A stretch of DNA of 5,213 nucleotides from an uncultured Planctomycetaceae bacterium (GCA_945957305.1 CAMFLN010000313.1:1-5213), one strand, 5' to 3'; counted from the stretch's first letter, positions 1 to 5,213 are shown. A program made the numbers and translations. Notes: generated by a model from the letters alone, not told the origin.

Positions 1-2
1 AC

Positions 3-614
3 CTGGTGCTGTCGCAAGCCTATCGCCAAGAGTCGCACGCAGCAGAAACGACGGACGAACGAGATCCTGAGAACCGCCTGCTCGGGCGGCAGAATCGGCA
101 GCGCCTCGAAGCCGAATGCCTGCGCGACGCGATGCTCGCGATCAGTGGACGATTGGATCGGTCGGCGGGCGGATCGACCATTCGTCCGGGCACAAAAGCC
201 GATTATGGCTATGTCGACGATTCTACGCGGCGCAGTATTTACTTGCCGGTTCTGCGTAACGCGCTGCCCGATATCTTCGAAGTCTTCGATTTTGCCGACC
301 CCAGCATGGTGGTAGGACGCCGCAACACGAGCACCGTGGCGCCGCAGGCGTTGTTCTTCATGAACGACCCTTTTGTCGCCCAGCAGGCGGCCGAAGCGGC
401 GCATGCTCTGCTACACGCCGGCCTGGCTGATGACGGTCAGCGGCTGCAGCATGCTTTTCTGCAAACCCTGGCGCGCGGCCCAACGGCCGGGGAGTACCGG
501 GTTCTACACGGCATGATCCTCCTCGCCGGGCCCTCGACCGCCGAGCGCGAACAAATGTGGCGTGACATTTATCAAATGTTGTTCTCCTCGCTCGATTTCC
601 GTTATCGTGACTGA
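3..614 (+). CDS. DUF1553 (PSD1-type) protein, C-terminal part, 5' end outside window
   Basis: This is the C-terminal ~203 residues of a planctomycete DUF1549/DUF1553 protein; the frame is open to the left edge, so the GTG at 6 is an internal Val and not a start. Visible family signatures, in order, are the LVLSQAYRQES segment at the very start, NRLLGRQNRQRLEAECLRDA (about nt 72-131), the block RRSIYLPVLRNALPDIFEVF with FDFADPS after it, NTSTVAPQALFFMND (nt 324-368), LARGPT and a terminal LFSSLDFRYRD. Full-length relatives usually carry a signal peptide, often a cytochrome c-like PSD domain, then DUF1549 and DUF1553; those parts would lie upstream. The biochemical role is not established. The family is abundant in Planctomycetes and nearly always paired with DUF1501, as here, and has been linked by context to degradation of complex polysaccharides. 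The stop TGA (612-614) is one base before the next ATG, so the two genes are almost certainly cotranscribed and translationally coupled. Confidence 0.93.
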   Translation: MVLSQAYRQESHAAETTDERDPENRLLGRQNRQRLEAECLRDAMLAISGRLDRSAGGSTIRPGTKADYGYVDDSTRRSIYLPVLRNALPDIFEVFDFADPSMVVGRRNTSTVAPQALFFMNDPFVAQQAAEAAHALLHAGLADDGQRLQHAFLQTLARGPTAGEYRVLHGMILLAGPSTAEREQMWRDIYQMLFSSLDFRYRD

Positions 615-615
615 C

Positions 616-2046
616 ATGGGATCGGCATTGAATTTCGCATTCGATGGTTCGCGTCGCCGCTTTCTACAAAGTTCGGCGTGCGGTTTCGGCGCGCTCGCCT
701 GGTCGGCGTTGGCGAACGAGAACGCCCGCGCGGAATCCTCGCCGCTACGATCACAGCCGCATTTCGCCCCGCGTGCGAAGCGAGTCATCTTCCTGTTCAT
801 GCAGGGAGGGGTGAGCCACGTCGACTCGTTCGACTACAAACCACGCCTGGCGGAGGATGACGGCAAGAAGATGCCGTTCGACGACGCCCGCAAGTTGGCC
901 AACACTGGCGACGGCAGTTCGACACAGCGCGTGATGAAACCGCTGTGGAATTTTTCTCAGCACGGTCAGTGTGGGCGCTGGGCGTCGGATTTATTTCCGG
1001 AAATGCGCCGGCACGTCGACGACCTCTGTTTCTTGCACGGCATGCATACCGAGGGAGTCGCCCACGGGCCGGCCACCCTGTTTCTGCATTGCGGCGCAAC
1101 TTCGTTTATTCGTCCCTCGATTGGTTCATGGATCACGTACGGGCTGGGAACGGAAAATGAAAACCTTCCCGGTTTCGTCACGATCAGTCCTTCGGCCGGA
1201 AATGGCGGAGCACGCAACTACGGGAGTGCCTTCTTACCAGCCGAATTTCAAGGGACGGCTTTTGGCAAGGCCGGTGCACCGATCAGTAAAGCCATGTTGC
1301 GCAATCTGGCTGGAGAGCGAACTGCGGCGGAGCAGCGTCAGATGCTCGACCGCCTGCAGGCACTCAACACGGTTCAACGCCAGCATGACGATTCTCAAGC
1401 GGATGCAGTCCTACGATCGTACGAGTTGGCGTGGCGCATGCAGCAGGTCGCGCCGGGCGTGCTCGATCTATCGCAGGAATCCGCCGGGACACTGGCGATG
1501 TACGGCATTGACCAAAGTCCGACGGACGACTTCGGCCGGCAGTGCCTGCTGGCGCGACGTTTATGCGAAAGCGGCGTGCGCTACATTCAAGTGACGTACG
1601 GCGACAACACGGCCAATCCTGCCTGGGATCAACATTCGAACTTGCCCAAGCACGGCGACCACGCGCGAGCCGTCGACCGCCCGATCGCCGGCTTGCTCGC
1701 GGATCTCAAACAACGCGGCTTGCTCGACGACACGATCGTCTGGTGGGGCGGAGAGTTCGGCCGCACCCCGTATGCCGAGAAGAATGGCACCGGGCGGGAC
1801 CACAACCCACGCGGCTTTACGGTGTGGCTGGCCGGCGGAGGATTCAAGCCCGGCTTCGCCCATGGCGCCACCGACGACTATGGTCACCAGGCCGTGGCGG
1901 GACGCGTCCATATGCACGACCTGCACGCAACGATCCTGCACCAACTCGGCCTCGACCACGAACGTCTGACCTACCGCTACGCCGGACGCGACTTCCGGTT
2001 GACCGACGTGTCAGGGCGGGTGGTTCGCGAAGTGATTGAGACTTAG
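616..2046 (+). CDS. DUF1501 family protein, Tat-exported
   Basis: A complete 476-residue DUF1501 protein, a usual length for the family, which belongs to the alkaline-phosphatase-like fold group. The frame is open back to a GTG at 562, but ATG 616 is chosen: it places a twin-arginine signal at residues 12-17 (SRRRFL) followed by a hydrophobic stretch (about 19-33) and a possible cleavage after ARA (37-39). Family motifs are FLFMQGGVSHVDSFD (59-73), LHGMHTEGVAHGPA (140-153), WDQHSN (337-342), GEFGRTP (379-385), GRDHNPRGFTVWLAGGGF (393-410), GATDDYGHQA (417-426), HDLHATILHQLGLDHERLTY (434-453) and YAGRDFRLTDVSG (455-467). The Asp/His-rich motifs suggest metal-dependent hydrolase chemistry, possibly sulfatase- or phosphatase-like, but the substrate is unknown. 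No Shine-Dalgarno precedes the ATG; with the upstream TGA one base away, termination-reinitiation from the DUF1553 gene is likely. The protein should act folded in the periplasm. The C-terminus looks normal, so the TAG is a genuine family end point. Confidence 0.95.
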   Translation: MGSALNFAFDGSRRRFLQSSACGFGALAWSALANENARAESSPLRSQPHFAPRAKRVIFLFMQGGVSHVDSFDYKPRLAEDDGKKMPFDDARKLANTGDGSSTQRVMKPLWNFSQHGQCGRWASDLFPEMRRHVDDLCFLHGMHTEGVAHGPATLFLHCGATSFIRPSIGSWITYGLGTENENLPGFVTISPSAGNGGARNYGSAFLPAEFQGTAFGKAGAPISKAMLRNLAGERTAAEQRQMLDRLQALNTVQRQHDDSQADAVLRSYELAWRMQQVAPGVLDLSQESAGTLAMYGIDQSPTDDFGRQCLLARRLCESGVRYIQVTYGDNTANPAWDQHSNLPKHGDHARAVDRPIAGLLADLKQRGLLDDTIVWWGGEFGRTPYAEKNGTGRDHNPRGFTVWLAGGGFKPGFAHGATDDYGHQAVAGRVHMHDLHATILHQLGLDHERLTYRYAGRDFRLTDVSGRVVREVIET

Positions 2047-2100
2047 GGCGCAAATACGATTCGCTCGCGCTTACCACTGATCGATGCCGTTCGCGCCATC
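2047..2100 (+). other. In-frame N-terminal extension of the acyltransferase lacking a standard start codon
   Basis: Between the DUF1501 TAG stop (2044-2046) and TTG 2101 the same frame reads GANTIRSRLPLIDAVRAI and continues without a stop into the acyltransferase. RLPLIDAVRA matches the usual first motif of Acyl_transf_3 proteins (typically RLPxLDGLRG), including the conserved Arg (codon 2092-2094) that lies 11 residues before the second His of WHHF. These 54 bases therefore almost certainly encode protein. The segment has no ATG, GTG or TTG. Candidate starts are ATT 2059, which would give a protein beginning M-RSRLPLIDAVRA, or CTG 2077. An AGGG (2045-2048) lies 10 bases before ATT 2059 and could serve as a weak ribosome binding site. 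Readthrough of the TAG or reinitiation by a frameshifted ribosome are alternatives. Confidence 0.7.
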
Positions 2101-3165
2101 TTGGCGACCACGATCGCCTGGCATCATTTTGTGCTCTACGGTCCATTGGCCGAAGAAGTTCCTGAGACAGTCGCCGCGGGATTCTACTGGCTGAAGAATT
2201 ATCGCTGGGCCGTTCAGGCGTTTTTCGTGATCAGCGGATATGTGCTGGCGCGAACTATGTCGCCGCGAGTGTGGAACACGGCCCAGGTGGGGCGCTTTGT
2301 TCTGCGGCGGTATTGCCGGCTGGGCATTCCCTATCTGGCGACCATCATGCTGGCGATCGCGGCGTGCGCGTTGGCCCGCCCCACGCTCGCCGAAAGCGTC
2401 ATTGGCCCGCCCCCCACGCCTCCGCAGATAGTCGCGCATGTGGCCTTTCTGCAGGACATTCTCGGCTATCCCTCGCTCTCGGCCGGATTGTGGTTTGTGT
2501 GCATCGAATTTCAATTAGGCCTGATGTACGTGGGCTTGCTGTTGCTGCGCGATCTGGGAAGCCGTTGGTCGGGCCGCGCGACGGGCGAAGCCGCGACGGC
2601 ACTGTTGCTAGTTCTCGGCAGCGCGCTGGCCGGCGCCAGCTTGTTCTACTTCAATCTTCACGATCGTTTTGACGTGTGGGGCATATACTACTTTGCGAAC
2701 TTCTTTCTCGGGGTCATGGTTTACCATGCGCTGCAAGAGAATCGAGGACGGAGAGGGGCCTTTGTCGCTTACGTTGCCCTGATTGTTGCTGCACTCGCCT
2801 GGCAGTGGCGTTGGCGCCTGGCCGTGGCGCTCGTGACAGGGCTGCTGCTGTTCGCCAGCGGCCGGACGGGACTGCTCGAACGCTGGCCGCGCAATCGCGT
2901 GATCGCCTATCTGGGGCTGACTTCGTTCAGCCTGTTTTTGGTCCATTACCCCGTGCTAATTGTCGTGGAAGCGATTTGGGTCGAATCAAACTGGCTGACG
3001 CCCGCCGCCGCATGTGCAGGGTTAATCACGGCGTATGCAGCGAGCCTGCTGGCCGCCGCCGTCTTCTTTCGCTGCATTGAGGCCCCCGCAGCAAACCTGG
3101 GGCATCGTATCCCGTACCAACCGCCGTCAAGCTCCGCTTCCAAGGGACACATCCGGCTGACTTAA
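2101..3165 (+). CDS. Membrane acyltransferase of the OafA/OatA (Acyl_transf_3) family
   Basis: A polytopic membrane protein that probably transfers an acyl (often acetyl) group from the cytoplasmic side to a surface glycan, lipid or secreted metabolite; the acceptor cannot be read from sequence. The coordinates use the first conventional start, TTG 2101 (354 residues), but the true N-terminus is very likely 14 or more residues upstream (see the 2047-2100 entry). Family signs, numbered from TTG, are WHHF (7-10), AFFVISGYVLA (40-50, the FFVLSGF-type motif), RRYCRLGIPYL (69-79), GLWFVCIEFQLGL (129-141, equivalent to the WSL-x-x-E motif), AYLGLTSFSLFLVHYPVL (269-286) and FFRCIEAPAANLG (322-334, the terminal E-x-P-A motif). 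About ten hydrophobic segments are visible, for example 72-92, 130-149, 165-184, 194-210, 219-234, 239-252, 267-290 and 302-323, as expected. There is no SGNH extension. It follows DUF1501 closely and should be in the same operon. The stop TAA shares a TTAA with the stop of the convergent downstream gene. Confidence 0.88.
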   Translation: MATTIAWHHFVLYGPLAEEVPETVAAGFYWLKNYRWAVQAFFVISGYVLARTMSPRVWNTAQVGRFVLRRYCRLGIPYLATIMLAIAACALARPTLAESVIGPPPTPPQIVAHVAFLQDILGYPSLSAGLWFVCIEFQLGLMYVGLLLLRDLGSRWSGRATGEAATALLLVLGSALAGASLFYFNLHDRFDVWGIYYFANFFLGVMVYHALQENRGRRGAFVAYVALIVAALAWQWRWRLAVALVTGLLLFASGRTGLLERWPRNRVIAYLGLTSFSLFLVHYPVLIVVEAIWVESNWLTPAAACAGLITAYAASLLAAAVFFRCIEAPAANLGHRIPYQPPSSSASKGHIRLT

Positions 3166-4241
3166 TCCAGCAAACGCAATTCGGCCAGATAGATGGCCGT
3201 GATTGGGCGTCCGTCTTCGCCACGCTCGTGGCTGGAATAATACGAGAGCAGCGCGCGATCTTCTCCCAGCGTTGCGAAGCCGGGATAAGAGTTGTCGCCA
3301 CCGCTGGGCAGTTCGACAATTTCCTGCAGCTCGCCGCCGGTCAACCAGTACAAAGCGGTGCGCGGTTCGCCGATCGACTTCCGCCCCCCGACGAGCCAGT
3401 GATCGTTCCAGCGAGCCAAGAGCGGTCCGCCGACTTGCCGCCCTAGATCCGTTCGATTCCAATCCTGATACGGCGCCTTCGCGGTGCAGAGTTGTGCGTT
3501 GGTGCGTCCGCCGCCGCGGGCGATTGCCACGATGCGTCCTTCCTCGTCAAAACGAAAGGCCGTTTCGTCACCGTGCAGTTCTTGGAAGAGTCCTTGTTTG
3601 GCCCAGACCAGCCCATCGTCGCTCACGAGCAACGCCGACTCGACACCAGCCGGCTCAGGTTCCTGCGATTCTTGAAACTCGTGCTTGCGCCGCCCGCAGA
3701 GGTAGGCCCTGCCGCCATGCTCGGCCGCGCGCCAGACATAGTGCCCGTAGGTGCCTTCGAGCATGACGGGGCCGTTCCACGCCTGGCCGTCAGCCGTCCA
3801 TGCGCAATAACCCAGATGCTGGTTCAAGTCGCGTGTTTTCGGGGATGAATCGCCGCAATACCAGGTGCCGGTGTAGACGAACATCCGGTTTTTGAAGACC
3901 AAAAAGTGCGGATCGCGACAATCTCGCTTGGCGACGTGAAAATGATAGACCTCGCGCCACTCCTCACCGTCATCGCTTGCCAGGACCAAAATACGCGAAG
4001 TGGGGTGCACCATATGCCCATCGGGGCAGCTGCGAAAGGTCAGGTAGTAGGTGCCATGGAACCGACAGAGATCGGTGAAGGCATTGTGCTCGCCATTGTG
4101 AAAGATGCGGCGTACACCTTCGACTTTCACTCTCGGCGGCGAGGCATAAGCAGGATGCCCGCAGTCAGCCAATGCCCAACCAATTCCAACCATCACGAGT
4201 AACTGGCGGACAATCCTGCAGGATCGCGCGAGGGACTGCAT
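3162..4241 (-). CDS. Secreted Asp-box (BNR/sialidase-like) beta-propeller protein
   Basis: A 359-residue exported protein that looks like a sialidase-type or glycosidase-type beta-propeller. The frame is open to an ATG at 4322, but the start at 4241 is chosen because a strong AAAGGAG lies 7 bases upstream and because the protein then opens with a clean Sec signal: basic residues (6-12), a hydrophobic core (about 13-25) and a likely cleavage after AYA (31-33). Asp-box-like turns (S/T-x-D-x-G-x-x-W) are seen at ASDDGEEW (88-95), TADGQAW (149-155) and SDDGLVW (207-213), spaced about 60 residues apart as in propeller blades. Other marked segments are FHGTYYLTFR (61-70), CRDPHFLVFKNRMFVYTGTW (108-127) and NSYPGFATLGEDRALLSYYS (317-336), the last like the SYPsfa-DG-LyvsYs end of planctomycete exo-sialidase-like proteins. 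Catalytic residues of true sialidases (Arg triad, nucleophilic Tyr/Glu) cannot be assigned by eye, so activity and substrate are open; a non-enzymatic carbohydrate-binding role is possible. The mature part has seven or more Cys, perhaps forming disulfides. It is convergent with the acyltransferase and divergent from the host-attachment gene. Confidence 0.82.
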   Translation of the reverse strand: MQSLARSCRIVRQLLVMVGIGWALADCGHPAYASPPRVKVEGVRRIFHNGEHNAFTDLCRFHGTYYLTFRSCPDGHMVHPTSRILVLASDDGEEWREVYHFHVAKRDCRDPHFLVFKNRMFVYTGTWYCGDSSPKTRDLNQHLGYCAWTADGQAWNGPVMLEGTYGHYVWRAAEHGGRAYLCGRRKHEFQESQEPEPAGVESALLVSDDGLVWAKQGLFQELHGDETAFRFDEEGRIVAIARGGGRTNAQLCTAKAPYQDWNRTDLGRQVGGPLLARWNDHWLVGGRKSIGEPRTALYWLTGGELQEIVELPSGGDNSYPGFATLGEDRALLSYYSSHERGEDGRPITAIYLAELRLLD

Positions 4242-4248
4242 GCGGTGA

Positions 4249-4255
4249 CTCCTTT
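4249..4255 (-). promoter_or_regulatory. Ribosome binding site AAAGGAG deciding the start of the propeller gene
   Basis: The reverse strand reads AAAGGAG, then seven bases, then ATG at 4241-4239. This near-consensus Shine-Dalgarno with ideal spacing favours this ATG over the in-frame ATG 81 bases upstream (4322), which would put 27 non-signal-like residues before the hydrophobic signal core. Confidence 0.85.
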
Positions 4256-4379
4256 GACCTGGCAGCAGGTTGCTCGGCAAATGCAGAAATGGACAACCGG
4301 CCGGTGGCAATTCCGCCATCATACGTTCTCGCCCCTGTTTCGCGAGCCGCGGGCGCGCCTTCGCGACACAAACACACTG

Positions 4380-4408
4380 TTGCCTCCTTCTTCTCGCGCC
4401 GCGATAAT
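4380..4408 (+). promoter_or_regulatory. Predicted sigma70-like promoter for the host-attachment gene
   Basis: TTGCCT (4380-4385) and GATAAT (4403-4408) are separated by exactly 17 bases. They match the -35 and -10 consensus at 4 of 6 and 5 of 6 positions. Transcription would start near 4415, giving a leader of about 45 bases before ATG 4460. This supports independent expression of the small gene rather than membership of an operon. Motif-only evidence; planctomycete housekeeping promoters are not well defined. Confidence 0.55.
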
Positions 4409-4446
4409 CAAGGCCGTGAGTTAAGCGTTCAAGATGAATGAGCCCT

Positions 4447-4452
4447 GGGGAG
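4447..4452 (+). promoter_or_regulatory. Ribosome binding site GGGGAG for the host-attachment gene
   Basis: GGGGAG ends seven bases before ATG 4460. It supports this start over the out-of-frame ATGs at 4434 and 4438 in the leader, neither of which has a comparable purine-rich site at proper distance. Confidence 0.7.
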
Positions 4453-4459
4453 ACGAATC

Positions 4460-4912
4460 ATGTCGACATGGATTTTGATCGCCGACGCGAGCCAAGCGCG
4501 GATTTTTGCGTCCGGCTTGCGCGAAGCGCCATGGACCTTGGTCAAGGAGTTGGACAACCCCCAGGGGCGGCTCGCCTCGCACGAGATCCATCCTTCATCG
4601 CCACCGGGGCGGATGCAGGAGAGCAAAGACCTGGGAGCGCGCCGTTCGTCCATGGAACCGCATACGACGCCCAAAGAAGCCGCCGGCGAGAGGTTTGCAC
4701 ATGAGTTGGCCGAATTAATCGAAGCGGCCCGCAACCATGTGCAGTTTGAGCGTCTGGTTTTGGTGGCGCCGCCCCACTTTCTCGGCGTGTTACGCGGATT
4801 GCTCAGCGGTCCCTCGGCCGCCCGTGTTACAGCTGCCGTCGACAAGGATCTCGTGGCGTTCTCTGCCGCCGAAGTGCGTGAACGGCTCTTGGACGTGGCG
4901 TTTCCGCAGTAG
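4460..4912 (+). CDS. Host-attachment family protein (Host_attach, AtsE-like)
   Basis: A 150-residue soluble protein without signal peptide or membrane segment, recognised as the family annotated as 'protein required for attachment to host cells' (Host_attach). Family features are the N-terminal strand TWILIADASQARIFASG (3-19), a polar variable middle with a KDLGARRSSMEP segment (56-67), a helix EAAGERFAHELAELIEAARN (73-92), the core FERLVLVAPPHFLGVLRGLL (96-115) and the C-terminal VDKDLVAFSAAEVRERL (127-143). The name comes from plant-associated bacteria and is probably misleading here; homologues are common in free-living bacteria, and I recall that the family has been compared with eRF1-like bacterial release-factor domains, which would suggest a ribosome- or RNA-related role. 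That link is not shown by this sequence. Length is normal for the family. It has its own predicted promoter and ribosome binding site and is not in an operon with the neighbours seen here. Confidence 0.88.
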   Translation: MSTWILIADASQARIFASGLREAPWTLVKELDNPQGRLASHEIHPSSPPGRMQESKDLGARRSSMEPHTTPKEAAGERFAHELAELIEAARNHVQFERLVLVAPPHFLGVLRGLLSGPSAARVTAAVDKDLVAFSAAEVRERLLDVAFPQ

Positions 4913-4938
4913 CCCTGGGGTGGCTGAACCGCCGACTT

Positions 4939-4977
4939 CGTTGCCCTAGGGATTCCGCCGTGCGGAAGCGAGCAACG
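4939..4977 (+). other. Nested stem-loop downstream of the host-attachment gene
   Basis: An inner hairpin TTCCGC-CGT-GCGGAA (4953-4967) sits inside an outer stem CGTTGC (4939-4944) / GCAACG (4972-4977). Both stems are 6 bp and perfect. It starts 27 bases after the stop of the host-attachment gene, where a transcript end would be expected. No T-tract follows, so it is not a canonical intrinsic terminator; it could be a U-less terminator, an mRNA-stabilising 3' structure or part of a small RNA. Confidence 0.45.
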
Positions 4978-5102
4978 GCCCGCACCAAGGGGCGTGGCAG
5001 GTTCCGTCCGCAGCGGTTGTGCAGCCCGGGCCGGAAGCCCTGTGGCACGTCTCAATCTGCCAACCCGAACTGATCCCGCGCCAATCGGGGGCAAGGACGC
5101 CT

Positions 5103-5116
5103 TCCCCGAATGGGGA
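5103..5116. other. Small hairpin TCCCC-GAAT-GGGGA
   Basis: A perfect 5-bp stem with a four-base loop in noncoding DNA. It is followed two bases later by TATAGT (5119-5124), which resembles a -10 element but has no recognisable -35. Short enough to occur by chance. Confidence 0.3.
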
Positions 5117-5155
5117 CCTATAGTTACACTACTGCCCATGCAAGGGGGGCCGTTG

Positions 5156-5213
5156 GTCCAGGCAGTCTTTATGCCTGTCGTCGGCGCAGTCCGGTCAATT
5201 GACAGTCCAGGCA
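5156..5213 (+). repeat. 9-bp direct repeat GTCCAGGCA, offset 49 bp, second copy cut by the window edge
   Basis: GTCCAGGCA occurs at 5156-5164 and again at 5205-5213, where the window ends, so the second copy may continue. The first copy forms the left arm of a perfect hairpin CAGGCA-GTCTTTA-TGCCTG (5159-5177). CAGTCC also occurs twice in the interval (5187-5192 and 5203-5208). The arrangement could be the beginning of a short tandem array, paired binding sites or chance; bases left of the two copies do not match. Confidence 0.35.
5194..5204 (+). promoter_or_regulatory. Palindrome GTCAATTGAC overlapping a consensus -35 hexamer
   Basis: GTCAATTGAC (5194-5203) is a perfect 10-bp palindrome, and TTGACA (5199-5204), an exact sigma70 -35 match, overlaps its right half. 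The matching -10 would fall at about 5222-5227, outside the window. A rightward promoter with an overlapping operator is possible but cannot be confirmed from the visible sequence. Confidence 0.3.

Larger units (their letters stand above)
4242..4459. other. Divergent intergenic region between the propeller and host-attachment genes
   Basis: These 218 bases separate two divergently transcribed genes. They hold a sigma70-like promoter pointing right (4380-4408), ribosome binding sites at both ends, and a 10-bp perfect palindrome ACCGGCCGGT at 4296-4305. On the - strand a TATGAT at 4323-4318 resembles a -10 element for the propeller gene, about 77 bases before its start, but no good -35 sits at the right distance, so the leftward promoter is unresolved. 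Reading frames extending into this region (leftward to 4322, rightward from 4438) are not supported as coding. Confidence 0.6.
4913..5213. other. Noncoding region rich in inverted repeats
   Basis: No reading frame here has family features, a ribosome binding site or a plausible protein sequence; the long leftward frame crossing it (5139 to 4429) is an antisense shadow of the host-attachment gene. The stretch contains a nested hairpin (4939-4977), a GC-rich imperfect stem near 5019-5048 (outer GTGC/GCAC, inner GGC/GCC around CGGAA), a small TCCCC/GGGGA hairpin (5103-5116) and the structured right end (5156-5213). It may hold the 3' UTR of the upstream gene plus the regulatory region of a gene beyond the right edge. 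I could not match it to tRNA, tmRNA, RNase P, SRP RNA or a known riboswitch. Confidence 0.55.

Noticed and set aside
562..615. N-terminal extension of the DUF1501 gene to GTG 562
   Set aside because: It overlaps the DUF1553 coding end by over 50 bases and adds 18 residues before the twin-arginine signal; ATG 616, one base after the DUF1553 stop, gives a normal Tat signal.
1561..1959. 132-codon open frame on the - strand inside DUF1501
   Set aside because: It lies wholly opposite strongly conserved DUF1501 coding sequence and has no recognisable domain.
2036..2080. Short frame from TTG 2036 as the real start of the acyltransferase
   Set aside because: This frame is +1 relative to the acyltransferase and ends at TGA 2078-2080; it would need a frameshift with no evident slippery site, so it is kept only as one possible explanation.
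4242..4322. N-terminal extension of the propeller gene to ATG 4322
   Set aside because: The added 27 residues are not signal-like, and a strong AAAGGAG at ideal spacing marks the ATG at 4241.
4318..4346. Leftward promoter with -10 TATGAT (4323-4318)
   Set aside because: No TTGACA-like hexamer is found at 16-18 bases upstream on the - strand, and no extended -10 TGn is present.
4441..4920. AGCCCTGGGG at 4441-4450 and again at 4911-4920, flanking the host-attachment gene like short direct repeats
   Set aside because: A 10-bp GC-rich match can occur by chance; the first copy overlaps the ribosome binding site, there are no inverted ends or transposase, and the enclosed gene looks native.
5019..5048. 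CCGGAAG-containing stem resembling the SRP RNA apical loop
   Set aside because: The conserved asymmetric-loop sequence that should follow (GGAAGCAGCC) is missing and the long flanking helix is not present.
4429..5139. 236-codon open frame on the - strand
   Set aside because: It is antisense to the host-attachment gene, rich in Arg/Ser/Ala/Pro as expected for a GC-rich shadow frame, and shows no family motif.

Overview
The window looks like chromosomal DNA of a planctomycete, probably from the Pirellulales side of the phylum. This is an inference from gene content: a DUF1553-type (PSD1) cytochrome-associated protein directly followed by a twin-arginine-exported DUF1501 protein is a hallmark planctomycete pair. 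GC content is high, and Shine-Dalgarno sequences are present at some genes and absent at others.

Layout. From 3 to 3165 three genes run on the + strand as a tight cassette. First comes the C-terminal end of a DUF1553 protein, cut by the left window edge. A complete DUF1501 protein (start 616) begins one base after the DUF1553 stop. An integral-membrane acyltransferase of the OafA/OatA (Acyl_transf_3) family follows, ending at 3165. A secreted Asp-box (BNR/sialidase-like) beta-propeller gene lies on the - strand (4241 to 3162), and its stop codon overlaps the acyltransferase stop in one TTAA palindrome. A divergent intergenic region of 218 bp (4242-4459) carries a good sigma70-like promoter for a small host-attachment-family protein (4460-4912, +). 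The last 301 bp (4913-5213) hold no convincing gene. They contain several hairpins, a 9-bp direct repeat with 49-bp offset and a palindrome fused to a consensus -35 hexamer at the right edge.

How the genes may work together. The DUF1553/DUF1501 pair is exported and, in planctomycetes, is widely thought to act on complex, often sulfated, carbohydrates, although the biochemistry is not settled. A polysaccharide O-acyltransferase and a secreted sialidase-like propeller next to it fit a glycan-related or cell-surface neighbourhood. This link is inference from context only.

The most interesting observation is at 2044-2101. The conserved N-terminus of the acyltransferase, including the family Arg that sits 11 residues before the family His, is encoded upstream of the first conventional start codon (TTG 2101), in the same frame as DUF1501 and just after its TAG stop. 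No ATG, GTG or TTG lies between. Either a rare start codon (ATT 2059), stop-codon readthrough, a frameshift or a sequence error must explain this. I do not see a clearly new biological system in the window.
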